Shown: positions 7,590 to 15,318 of the stretch, one piece after another
Layout: every line of letters begins with the position of its first letter
Position numbering within the stretch: the stretch's first letter is position 1
Assembly: GCF_004349055.1 (NCBI RefSeq)
Contig: NZ_SMKX01000001.1
Location: forward strand, 62,001 to 126,000
DNA: 64,000 bases
Reading direction: 5' to 3'
Source of the DNA: Kribbella antibiotica
Lineage (GTDB): Bacteria > Actinomycetota > Actinomycetes > Propionibacteriales > Kribbellaceae
Translations under genes and position numbers: made by a program
Notes under the pieces: generated by a model
The model's input: only the letters and a program-made list of their open reading frames with translations
Told to the model about the DNA's origin: nothing
Databases searched by the model: none

Positions 7590-9767
7590 TTAGACGAGCG
7601 CGCAGGTTTTGAGTACGCCGTAGATGGGGTCGGCGCCGAAGGTGGCGGCATTACAGGTGAACGGTCCATTCACGAGGCGTGAGTAGAAGGCGCCTCGTGC
7701 GCCGAACACGGCCGTTCGCGGTCCAGCGACCGTGCAGGTTTGATTCTCTGCTGCACAAGAGGCCAGACCGGGTGGGCTGCCGGCCGATGCGACGTAGCAG
7801 GCCTTTTCGACTCCGGGGAGCGGGTCACGGCCGAAGGAAGCGTTAGTGCAGGTGATCGATCCGGCACCGACCAGCTTGTCGGCGTAGTTGCCGGCCGCCC
7901 CGAAGGTCACGATCGCCGGACCGCCCACCGCGCAAGTCTGCCCCTCGGTGACACAGCGGGTGGAGCCGCTTGGTCCGCCTGGCGGCGAGACATAGCAAGA
8001 CTTCAGGACGTTCAGGGCTGGGTCGGCGCCGAAGGCAACTATCTTGCAGTCCACTCCGCCGGCGGCGACCTTGGCCCGGTACGACGCGCTCGCCGTACCT
8101 GCGCCGTACAGGACTTTTCTCGTGCCTGTGAAGCTGCAGCGTTCTCCTTCGCCGGCGCAGCGGGTGAACCCGGCGGGTACGGCGGGCTCGCGATAGGTCG
8201 GCGAGGTCCCGACATCGGTCGTGAACTTGAGGTCGCGGCCGGCCTCGACGACAAAGGTGGTGCCGCCGGTGGTGCTGTAGGCCTCTTGCCCGGCCGCATA
8301 GGGGTTGTTGTTGCTGTACTCCCAGCCGTAGCAGCCTGAGGTGGTGGCCGAGCTCAGGCGCAGCGCGTAGGTCTTGCCGGCAGTCACCGCGATACCGGGG
8401 TAGGCCTTGAGCGCAGTCGGCGCCCAGGGCACGCTACCGACCGGGAAATCGGTTCGGCTGAGGACCTCGTTGCTGCCTGCGTCGACAACCTCGAACGTCA
8501 GTGCTGCGTTGGGATTGCCGTTCTGGAAGGTCGTGACCGATGCGACGGTGAGCTGCCCGTTGCGCGACGGAACGAACGTCTGCTGACGTTGAATCTGCCC
8601 TGCGACGTCGCAGTAGTGGTGGAACCCGTCGAAGCCGCTCGACTGGTCTTGATCCGGAGAGATGTCGTAGCCGCCTCGTGGTCCAGGCGGGGTTAGCGGG
8701 AAGCTGTTCGTGCACTCAATGTCCTGCAGTTTGCCGGAGGCATCGAAGCTGAGCGGCCCGATGAACAGGTTGGCCAGGGACTCGTTGGGGGCACGGTTGT
8801 TCCAGCGGTCCGAGACGAAGTAGAAGGTCGTTTGCCCGTCTGGTCCTTGTAACGGCAAGACCTTGAGGGGCTGGCCGCCGCAGTTGTTGGGATTCACCAG
8901 CCGAGCTCGCCACCGCGGCTCTGCCCTGCCGCTTTGGTGAACCCCGTTCGGGTCGTACCAGGCACCGGACCAAGGCCCCAGCATGGAGGGCGCGGTCATC
9001 TCTCCGGTCGCTCCGGCGCAGTACGCGCACGACGGGTCCGACATCAACGCGTGGTACACCCCGTTCCGTTTGAACACGGCGAACGCTTCGACGTCGCCGA
9101 GTCCCAGCCGAACGAACTCGCCGGTCGTGGACAGGTAGTCGGCGGTGAGCTTTTCCACCACCATGTCGGCGGTCAGGCCCGGCTCGACCAGCGTGGTGTT
9201 GTGTACGACGTATCCAGTGCCGTCAGTGTCCACGAAGAGAGCCATGTCGACGGCGCCACCTACTGCCAGTTGTGGCGTTGGCTTCTCGGTGAACAGCCCG
9301 GTCGGGGAAGGGCTGGTCGCAACGAGGTAGCGTCCGCCCGCATCGGACCACAGCACGTACATTCCGGTCGAGGCGTTGTAGACAACGTGCGGTCGGAAGC
9401 AATAGCCGCACGCGCCGGGAGCGACGACGTACCCGCGGTCGGTCCAGTGGACCAGATCCGGTGAGCTGTAGACCTTGAATCCGCAGAAGCTGCTGTTCTG
9501 CTGGTACTTGTAGCCGCAGGCGTAGCTCGTGCCATACAGGTAGAAGGTGCTGCCGACCTGGATCATCGACCCGTCATGGGCGTCCAGCGCGTTGCCGGCG
9601 ACGTCGTACCGGCTGACTTGCCCGGTCGAGTCCGAGTTCACCACGGTCACGACATCGTCGGCCACGGCCGGTCGCGCTTGCGCGCCCGACGGTGCCGCAA
9701 GGGTCCCCAGCAACACCCCAACCACCACAAGCAGTCGTGCAATCGAACGTGTCAGCACAGCTCTCAC
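7590..9767 (-). CDS. Secreted GH43-family protein with three C-terminal Cys-rich repeats
   Basis: A 725-aa exported protein. GTG 9767 is chosen as start because GGAGA lies just before it and a signal peptide (RSIARLLVVVGVLLGTLAAP) begins directly after; an upstream ATG at 9836 would leave the signal buried. The GH43-like propeller covers about residues 40-330 (DGSMIQVGSTFYLYGTSYACG, FRPHVVYNASTGMYVLW, DVEAFAVFKRNGVYHALMS). A jelly-roll-like middle part follows at about 350-530. The last 190 residues are three repeats of about 62 aa, each with a four-Cys pattern: RCAGEGERCSFTG, RCVTEGQTCAVGG and SCAAENQTCTVAG, each followed by a FGxDP segment. Specificity is unclear; a galactan or arabinan substrate would fit the neighbours. 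Confidence 0.8.
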   Translation of the reverse strand: MRAVLTRSIARLLVVVGVLLGTLAAPSGAQARPAVADDVVTVVNSDSTGQVSRYDVAGNALDAHDGSMIQVGSTFYLYGTSYACGYKYQQNSSFCGFKVYSSPDLVHWTDRGYVVAPGACGYCFRPHVVYNASTGMYVLWSDAGGRYLVATSPSPTGLFTEKPTPQLAVGGAVDMALFVDTDGTGYVVHNTTLVEPGLTADMVVEKLTADYLSTTGEFVRLGLGDVEAFAVFKRNGVYHALMSDPSCAYCAGATGEMTAPSMLGPWSGAWYDPNGVHQSGRAEPRWRARLVNPNNCGGQPLKVLPLQGPDGQTTFYFVSDRWNNRAPNESLANLFIGPLSFDASGKLQDIECTNSFPLTPPGPRGGYDISPDQDQSSGFDGFHHYCDVAGQIQRQQTFVPSRNGQLTVASVTTFQNGNPNAALTFEVVDAGSNEVLSRTDFPVGSVPWAPTALKAYPGIAVTAGKTYALRLSSATTSGCYGWEYSNNNPYAAGQEAYSTTGGTTFVVEAGRDLKFTTDVGTSPTYREPAVPAGFTRCAGEGERCSFTGTRKVLYGAGTASASYRAKVAAGGVDCKIVAFGADPALNVLKSCYVSPPGGPSGSTRCVTEGQTCAVGGPAIVTFGAAGNYADKLVGAGSITCTNASFGRDPLPGVEKACYVASAGSPPGLASCAAENQTCTVAGPRTAVFGARGAFYSRLVNGPFTCNAATFGADPIYGVLKTCALV

Positions 9768-9873
9768 CCGTTCTCCGGCAGACCGCCGCGGGCCGACAGG
9801 CGAGGACGGGTTGCCACCGATGATCATCACCTTCATCGGGCACCGTCAACGCTACTGACCGCTACCGGTCAGG

Positions 9874-10845
9874 CTACTTCTTCCGGCCGGAGATCACGCG
9901 CTGCAGCAGGATGAAGGCGCCGAGCAGCAGGCCGACGAAGATCTTGGTCCACCAGGAGCTGAGCGTGCCCTGGAAGCTGATCACCGTCTGGATCAGACCG
10001 AGGATGAGGACACCCAGGACAGTACCGATCAGGAATCCCGACCCGCCCGTGAGCAAGGTCCCACCGATGACCACGGCCGCGATCGCGTCGAGCTCCAGGC
10101 CGACCGCATGCAGTCCATAGCCGGACAGCATGTAGAAGGCGAGCAGCAGTCCGCCCAGCGCGGAGCAGAAGCCGCTGATCGTGTAGACCCCGAGCTTGGT
10201 CCGGGCCACCGGGAGTCCCATCAGTCGCGCGGACTGCTCGTTGCCGCCGGTCGCGTAGACGGTCCGGCCGAACCGGGTCTGGTGCAGGACGTACGCCGCG
10301 ATGCCGACGACGGCCACCGCGATCAGGACGCTGGGGGAGATCCAAAGTTCGCCGCCAAGGGGGACCTGAGTCTGGGCGGCGGCCGTGAAGGTCGGGTCGG
10401 TGATCGGGATCGAGTCGGTGCCGATCGTGTAGCAGAGGCCGCGGGCCAGGAACATCCCGGCCAGCGTCGCGATGAACGGCTGGATCTCGAAGAAGTGGAT
10501 CATGCAGCCCATGCCGAGGCCCAGACCCGCGCCGATCAGCAGGACCACCACGATCACCGCCACCGGCGGCCAGCCGGCGTTCAGCAGTACTGCGGCGACC
10601 ATCGTGGCCAGTGCAACCATCGATCCGACCGAAAGGTCAATACCGCCGGTCAGGATCACGAACGTCATACCGACGGCCACGACCAGCAGGAACGCGTTGT
10701 CGATGAAAACGTTCAGCACGACCTGGGCCGAGAAGAACCCCTCGTAGCGGGTCCCGCCGGCGATGAACATGGCCAGGAAGAGTCCGGCCGTCACCAGCAC
10801 CGGCAGGTATTTGCGCGGGACCACCGCGCCGGTCAGGGCAGTCAC
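9874..10845 (-). CDS. yjfF: Sugar (furanose) ABC transporter permease, YjfF-like
   Basis: A 323-aa integral membrane permease of the branched-chain/ribose class (BPD_transp_2). The hallmark LTGGIDLSVGSMVALATM and the loop AAVVIGGTLLTGGSGFLIGT are present, and the segment DAIAAVVIGG is characteristic of YtfT/YjfF and RbsC permeases. The GTG start at 10845 overlaps the stop of the preceding permease gene by 4 bases (GTGA), so the two are coupled. A longer open frame to 11130 is out of phase with the real upstream gene and is discarded. It is the last gene of the operon binding protein - ATPase - permease - permease, the order of the E. coli ytfQRT-yjfF galactofuranose importer. Confidence 0.9.
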   Translation of the reverse strand: MTALTGAVVPRKYLPVLVTAGLFLAMFIAGGTRYEGFFSAQVVLNVFIDNAFLLVVAVGMTFVILTGGIDLSVGSMVALATMVAAVLLNAGWPPVAVIVVVLLIGAGLGLGMGCMIHFFEIQPFIATLAGMFLARGLCYTIGTDSIPITDPTFTAAAQTQVPLGGELWISPSVLIAVAVVGIAAYVLHQTRFGRTVYATGGNEQSARLMGLPVARTKLGVYTISGFCSALGGLLLAFYMLSGYGLHAVGLELDAIAAVVIGGTLLTGGSGFLIGTVLGVLILGLIQTVISFQGTLSSWWTKIFVGLLLGAFILLQRVISGRKK

Positions 10846-11855
10846 CGCGCAACCTCCGTCGTGTCTTTCGCTGCCGGCCGTGCGGCTGGTCTTTCTCGCT
10901 GTGGGAAGACCTTGGACCGGAAGGCCGCGGACTGCAGCAGGCAGACCGCCGCGACCACGAGCGCCTTGAACAGCAACGTGGTTTCGGGCGGTACGCCGAT
11001 CGAGTAGATCGTCGTGGTCAGGGTCTGGATCACCAGCGCGCCCAGAACTGTGCCGCCCAGCGAGAACCGGCCACCGGTCAGCAAGGTGCCGCCGATGACG
11101 ACGGCGAGGATGGCGTCCAGCTCGATCCACAAGCCCGCATTGTTGCCGTCGGCACTGGAAACGTTGGAGGCCACCATCACACCGGCGATCCCCGCGCAGA
11201 GTGCGGCGAAGGCGTAGACGGTGATCAGGATGCCGCGCGAGCGTAGACCGGCCAGCCGGCTGGCCTCGGCGTTCCCGCCGACCGATTCGATCAGCAGGCC
11301 GAGTGCGAGCCGCCGGGTCAGGAAGACGGTGGCCGCAAGCACGACCAGGGCGAGCAGAATTCCGAACGGCAGCATGAACAGGTAGCCGCCGCCGATGACC
11401 TTGAAGCTCGCGTCAGTCACCGTGATGATCTGGCCGTCGGTGATCAGCTGCGCCAATCCGCGCCCGGCGACCATCAGGATCAGCGTGGCCACGATCGGCT
11501 GGATCCCGACCACAGCGACCAGGAAGCCGTTGAACGCGCCCAGCACCAAGGCCACGGCAACAGCCAGCGCGACCGCCGCGAAGACGCCGGTCCCTTCGCT
11601 GATCGCCAAGCAGGCAAGGGCTCCGGAGATCGCCACCACGGATCCCACCGACAAGTCGATACCGCCGGTAGCGATCACCAGGGTCATCCCCAGCGACACC
11701 AGTACCAGGGGAGCGCCGAAGCGCAGGATGTCGATCAGGCTGCCGTAGAAGTGGCCGTCCTTGACCTCGATCGACAAGAAGCCGGGCGTGAAGAAGAGAT
11801 TGAGCAACAGGAGCAGGGCCAGGACGACGGCCGGCCAGAGCAGCCGCCGGTTCAT
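10842..11855 (-). CDS. ytfT: Sugar (furanose) ABC transporter permease, YtfT-like
   Basis: A 337-aa membrane permease with about 8-10 hydrophobic helices. It contains ATGGIDLSVGSVVAISGA and LDAILAVVIGGTLLTGGRF, the two family signatures, and GGNAEASRLAGLRSRGILI, the cytosolic coupling loop that contacts the ATPase. The ATG at 11855 overlaps the stop of the ATPase gene by 4 bases (ATGA), and its own stop overlaps the next permease start. It would pair with the YjfF-like protein to form the heterodimeric channel. The basic tail after about residue 320 is soluble. Furanose specificity is inferred from the YtfQ-like binding protein and the arabinofuranosidase-type neighbours. Confidence 0.9.
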   Translation of the reverse strand: MNRRLLWPAVVLALLLLLNLFFTPGFLSIEVKDGHFYGSLIDILRFGAPLVLVSLGMTLVIATGGIDLSVGSVVAISGALACLAISEGTGVFAAVALAVAVALVLGAFNGFLVAVVGIQPIVATLILMVAGRGLAQLITDGQIITVTDASFKVIGGGYLFMLPFGILLALVVLAATVFLTRRLALGLLIESVGGNAEASRLAGLRSRGILITVYAFAALCAGIAGVMVASNVSSADGNNAGLWIELDAILAVVIGGTLLTGGRFSLGGTVLGALVIQTLTTTIYSIGVPPETTLLFKALVVAAVCLLQSAAFRSKVFPQRERPAARPAAKDTTEVAR

Positions 11856-13363
11856 GACCGGCCGCCGCTGGCGATGGTCTGCATCAGTACCTCGGTGGTC
11901 AGGGTGTCGTCGTTGGGCAGTTCGGCGATCAGCCGGCGGTCGCGCAGGACGCCGACCTTGTGGCTGAGCCGGAGGACTTCCTCGAGCTCGGCGGAGATGA
12001 ACAGCACCGCCATCCCGCCGTCGGACAGTTCCGCGACGAGCCGCTGGATCTCGGCCTTCGCGCCGACGTCAATACCGCGGGTCGGCTCGTCCAGGATCAG
12101 CAGCCGCGGCTCGAGAATCAGCCAGCGGGCGAGCAGAACCTTCTGCTGGTTCCCACCGGACAGATTGCGGACCAGTTGCTCGGGGTTGGCCGGGCTGATC
12201 TTCAGGGCCTTGATATAGCGATCCACCAGCTGGGCCTGTTGCTCGCGGGGGATCGGCCGGGTCCAGCCACGCCGGGCTTGCAGCGCCAGTACGACGTTCT
12301 CCCGCACCGTGAGGTCCGGAATCAGTCCGTCGGCCTTGCGATCCTCGGGGCAGAAGGCGATCTTGTGCGTCATTGCGATCTGCGGAGTCCGCAACGACAC
12401 CGGTTCGCCGTCGAGCGTGACGGATCCACTGGTGGCGTGGTCGGCGCCGAACAACAGCCGCGCGACCTCGGTCCGGCCGGAACCGAGCAGACCCGCCAGG
12501 CCGACCACTTCGCCTTCGCGGATGGTCAGGCTGAACGGTTCGATCCCGCCGGTGCGGCCAAGTCCATCGGCCTGCAGCAGCGTGCCGGTGGTCCGTGCGG
12601 GTGGTCGTTCCTCGAGCCGCTCGAGCTCAGCCAGGTCGCGGCCGATCATCTTGGCGATCAGCTCCACCTGACTGAGCTCGCCGGTCGGATAGTCACCCTC
12701 GCGCCGTCCGTTGCGCAGGATCGTCATCCGGTCGGCGATCTCGTACACCTGATCCAGGAAGTGCGACACGAACAGGATCGCGACGCCCTGCTCCTTCAGA
12801 GTGCGCATGACCCGGAACAGTTGCTCGACCTCGCCGGTGTCCAAGCTCGAGGTGGGTTCGTCGAGGACGAGCACCCGGGCCTTGACCTCGAGTGCTCGTG
12901 CGATGGCGACCATCTGCTGGATCGCCAGCGAGTACTGCGAAAGGGGAGCAGTCACGTCCAGGTCGAGGTCCAGCTCGGCGAGCCGTTCGGCCGCGCGCCG
13001 GCGCATCGCCTTCCACTGGATCCGGCCGAACCGGCGCGGCTCCCGCCCGATCAGGACGTTCTCCGCGACCGAGAGATTCGGGCAGAGATTCACTTCCTGG
13101 TAGACGGTGCTGATCCCCGCCTGCTGGGCATCCAGCGGGCTGCCGAAGGTGACCTCCCGGCTGTCCAGCAGGATGGTCCCGCTGTCGGCCGGGTGGACAC
13201 CGGTCAGCACCTTGATCAGCGTGGACTTGCCCGCGCCGTTCTCGCCCATGAGGGCGTGCACCTCACCGGGCAGCACCCGGAGGTCGACGTCGTCCAGCGC
13301 CGTGACGCCGGGGAACTGTTTGCCGATCCCGGTCAGCTGCAGGATCGGTGCGGCCGAAGTCAT
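11852..13363 (-). CDS. ytfR: Sugar ABC transporter ATP-binding protein with two ABC domains, YtfR-like
   Basis: A 503-aa tandem ATPase. The first domain has Walker A GENGAGKSTLIKVLTG at about residue 39, signature SQYSLAIQQMVAIARAL and Walker B VLVLDEPTSSLD. The second half has the degenerate P-loop GLLGSGRTEVARLLFG at about residue 289, signature NLSGGNQQKVLLARWL and Walker B LLILDEPTRGID. This asymmetry is typical of RbsA/MglA/YtfR proteins that energise CUT2 sugar importers. It lies 33 bases downstream of the binding-protein gene and overlaps the permease gene by 4 bases. It acts at the inner face of the membrane. Confidence 0.92.
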   Translation of the reverse strand: MTSAAPILQLTGIGKQFPGVTALDDVDLRVLPGEVHALMGENGAGKSTLIKVLTGVHPADSGTILLDSREVTFGSPLDAQQAGISTVYQEVNLCPNLSVAENVLIGREPRRFGRIQWKAMRRRAAERLAELDLDLDVTAPLSQYSLAIQQMVAIARALEVKARVLVLDEPTSSLDTGEVEQLFRVMRTLKEQGVAILFVSHFLDQVYEIADRMTILRNGRREGDYPTGELSQVELIAKMIGRDLAELERLEERPPARTTGTLLQADGLGRTGGIEPFSLTIREGEVVGLAGLLGSGRTEVARLLFGADHATSGSVTLDGEPVSLRTPQIAMTHKIAFCPEDRKADGLIPDLTVRENVVLALQARRGWTRPIPREQQAQLVDRYIKALKISPANPEQLVRNLSGGNQQKVLLARWLILEPRLLILDEPTRGIDVGAKAEIQRLVAELSDGGMAVLFISAELEEVLRLSHKVGVLRDRRLIAELPNDDTLTTEVLMQTIASGGRS

Positions 13364-13396
13364 TCGCCTGCCTTCCGTCGGTGCCGTCGGGATGGG

Positions 13397-14374
13397 TCAG
13401 TACTGGCGCGAGGCCAGGACCTTCTTGGCCTGCTCCTGCGTGAAGGTCGTCTCCTCGGTAACGACCCGGGCCGGGACGTCTTCCTTGGCGAGCACCTTCT
13501 TGGCCAGGTCCATCAGCTGCGGGCCGAGCAGCGGCGAGCACTCGACGATGTAGCTGATCTTGCCGTCGGCCAGCGCCTGCATGCCGTCCTTGACCGCGTC
13601 GACGGAGATGATCTTGATGTCCTTGCCGGGAACCTTTCCGGCGCCCTCGATGGCCTCGATCGCACCGAGTGCCATGTCGTCGTTGTGGGCGTAGAGGACG
13701 TCGATGTCCGGGTTGGACTTGAGGAACGCCTCCATCACCTCTTTGCCCTTGGCCCGGGTGAAGTCACCGCTCTGGGAAGCGACGATCTTGAACTTCGGGT
13801 CGGCGCCGATGACCTCGGCGAAACCGGACTTGCGGTCGTTGGCAGGGGCGGAGCCGGTGGTGCCCTGCAGCTCCACGATGTTCACCGGTCCGGCCTCGGA
13901 CTTGGACTCCTCGGTCAGCCACTTGCCGGCCTTGCGGCCCTCCTCGACGAAGTCCGAGCCGAGGAACGTCTTGTACAGCGTCTTGTCGGCCGAGTCGACG
14001 GACCGGTCGGTCAGGATGACCGGGATGTTCGCGTTCTTGGCTTCCTTGAGGACGGTGTCCCAGCCGGACTCGACCACCGGCGAGAAGGCGATGACGTCGA
14101 CCTTCTGCTGGATGTACGAGCGGATGGCCTTGATCTGGTTCTCCTGCTTCTGCTGGGCGTCGGAGAACTTCAGGTCGATCCCGGCAGTCTTGGCCGCGTC
14201 CTGGACGGACTTCGTGTTCGCGGTGCGCCACCCGCTCTCGGCGCCGACCTGCGAGAATCCCATCGTGGTCGTGCCGCCACCAGGCGCGGCCGTACCGCTG
14301 TCACCCTTGCCGCACGAGGTCAGTGCCACGGCTGTCACGCCGACCAGCACGAGTGCGGAGATCTTCTTGAGCAT
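13397..14374 (-). CDS. ytfQ: Sugar-binding lipoprotein, YtfQ-like (galactofuranose/arabinofuranose family)
   Basis: A 325-aa substrate-binding lipoprotein. The signal ends in the lipobox LTSC (Cys at about residue 20). The mature part opens with TMGFSQVGAESGWRTANT and DAQQKQENQIKAIRSYI, then FSPVVESGWDTVLKEAK and VILTDRSVD. These are signature segments of E. coli YtfQ, which binds galactofuranose and arabinofuranose. The protein would capture furanoses released by the secreted GH43 enzymes and hand them to the YtfT/YjfF-like channel. Two LacI-type palindromes lie 51-129 bases upstream of its ATG. It is the first gene of the importer operon. Confidence 0.92.
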   Translation of the reverse strand: MLKKISALVLVGVTAVALTSCGKGDSGTAAPGGGTTTMGFSQVGAESGWRTANTKSVQDAAKTAGIDLKFSDAQQKQENQIKAIRSYIQQKVDVIAFSPVVESGWDTVLKEAKNANIPVILTDRSVDSADKTLYKTFLGSDFVEEGRKAGKWLTEESKSEAGPVNIVELQGTTGSAPANDRKSGFAEVIGADPKFKIVASQSGDFTRAKGKEVMEAFLKSNPDIDVLYAHNDDMALGAIEAIEGAGKVPGKDIKIISVDAVKDGMQALADGKISYIVECSPLLGPQLMDLAKKVLAKEDVPARVVTEETTFTQEQAKKVLASRQY

Positions 14375-14424
14375 GGCGATGCCATTCCTTCCGTAGGTCA
14401 GCGCTACCGATTGCGCTGCCTAAC

Positions 14425-14438
14425 TGTGAGCGCTAACA
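14425..14438. promoter_or_regulatory. LacI-type operator candidate upstream of the importer operon
   Basis: TGTGAGCGCTAACA is a palindrome with one mismatched pair and matches the site before the first GH43 gene (core AGCGCTAAC). It lies 51 bases upstream of the binding-protein start, where a repressor would block the promoter. Confidence 0.55.
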
Positions 14439-14489
14439 TTTTCGCCGTCAAGACTCCCTGATCACGTTCCAGCAACGGCGTCACCTAAC

Positions 14490-14503
14490 TGTTATCGCTA
14501 ATA
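14490..14503. promoter_or_regulatory. Second, weaker LacI-type operator candidate
   Basis: TGTTATCGCTAATA differs at two positions from the ideal TGTTAGCGCTAACA. It lies 65 bases (about six helical turns) from the site at 14425, a spacing compatible with repressor looping. It is next to the end of the decayed aldo/keto reductase. Confidence 0.4.
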
Positions 14504-14509
14504 GAGGGG

Positions 14510-14882
14510 CTAGTACCAGTACGGCTCCTGCGGAACGTACGGCGTTTCGAGCGTCTGGATCTCCTGGTCGGTGAGGCCGAGATCCAGCGCGGTGACCGCT
14601 TGGGCGAGGTGGTGGGGTTTGGTGGCTCCGACGACCGGTGCGGCGACGGCCGGTTTGGTGAGGAGCCAGGCGATCGCAACCTGAGCCATGGGGACTGCGC
14701 GGGCTTCGGCGATCGCCTGGACGGCGTCGACGACGGGTTCGTCGGCGGGGGAGTCGAAGGTGCGGGCGACTTCGTCGTTCGACGAGCGGGCGGTCTGGGC
14801 TCCCCAGGGGTTGCGCTGATCCTGCATCGCAACGAACGGCGTCCAGCCGTGCAGCTTGGCGGTGTACTGCGTTCCCCGAACT
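14510..14882 (-). pseudogene. Aldo/keto reductase remnant, N-terminus lost and internal deletion
   Basis: The minus-strand frame reads QYTAKLHGWTPFVAMQDQ, then PWGAQTARSSNDEVARTF, then VAIAWLLTKPAVAAPVVGA and ends TPYVPQEPYWY. These are C-terminal segments of the aldo/keto reductase family (HGW strand, cofactor-binding GATKPHH). An in-frame stop (TGA at about 14885) precedes the visible part, and no start codon or TIM-barrel N-terminus exists upstream. Within the family about 35 residues separate the MQDQ and PWG segments; here they are fused, so there is also an internal deletion. I call it a decayed gene; an annotator could report 14510-14827 as a 105-aa ORF. Confidence 0.75.
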
Positions 14883-14906
14883 CAACCGTTGACCTAGCTC
14901 AGTTGC

Positions 14907-14919
14907 TTGCCTAAGGCAA
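14907..14919. promoter_or_regulatory. Palindrome TTGCCTAAGGCAA, possible MarR-type site
   Basis: A perfect odd palindrome adjoins the broken end of the aldo/keto reductase, with a TTGACC hexamer at 14889-14894 just before it. The form TTGCnnnnnGCAA resembles MarR-family operators. It may be a leftover promoter of a lost gene. Confidence 0.35.
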
Positions 14920-15181
14920 CCCACTGGGACTCGCCGCGACTGAACCCACTCGGCGCCGCGCCGAGTGAACCCACTGGGCGGCTGGTACGCGAATGTGCGG
15001 ACCCGGTCGCGGGATATCGATTTCCAGCGACACGGTCCGCGCACTCGGTGGGCACAGAAGGCACAGTCGCCGGGTGGGTTCACTCGCGGCGACACAGTGG
15101 GTTCACTCGGCGAGACCGGGTGGGTTCATTCGCGGCGACACAGTGGGTTCACTCGGCGAGACCTGGTGGGTTCACTCGACG
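14918..15181. repeat. 23-bp periodic repeat array in inverted arrangement
   Basis: The unit TGGGTTCACTCG recurs at exact 23-base steps at 15075, 15098, 15121, 15144 and 15167. The filler alternates between CGGCGACACAG and GCGAGACCGGG types, giving a 46-base superunit. The same unit occurs in reverse complement at about 14918, 14942 and 14968. The left arm (14918-14978) and right arm (15095-15150) can pair over about 50 bases with few mismatches, around a roughly 95-base centre. No coding potential is evident. Nothing else fills the 430 bases between the broken reductase and the NRPS gene. Confidence 0.75.
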
Positions 15182-15318
15182 GTAGGCCCAGTGACGTCGT
15201 CGACGGAGTGGGGTGCCAGCTCAACAGTGGCGACACTCTCGCTGTTGTGACGTGGGCGTGACGTCGCACCTCTACGATCAGGCGGCTTCTGCAACTGAGA
15301 GTGATTGACGGGTGAGTA

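Noticed and set aside
11960..14461. An 833-aa open frame on the plus strand opposite the importer genes
   Set aside because: It is antisense to YtfR and YtfQ, whose motifs are unmistakable, and has no recognisable domain.
15073..15181. CRISPR array
   Set aside because: Units are only 23 bases apart with about 12 conserved bases and two alternating fillers, so there are no unique spacers; no cas genes lie nearby.
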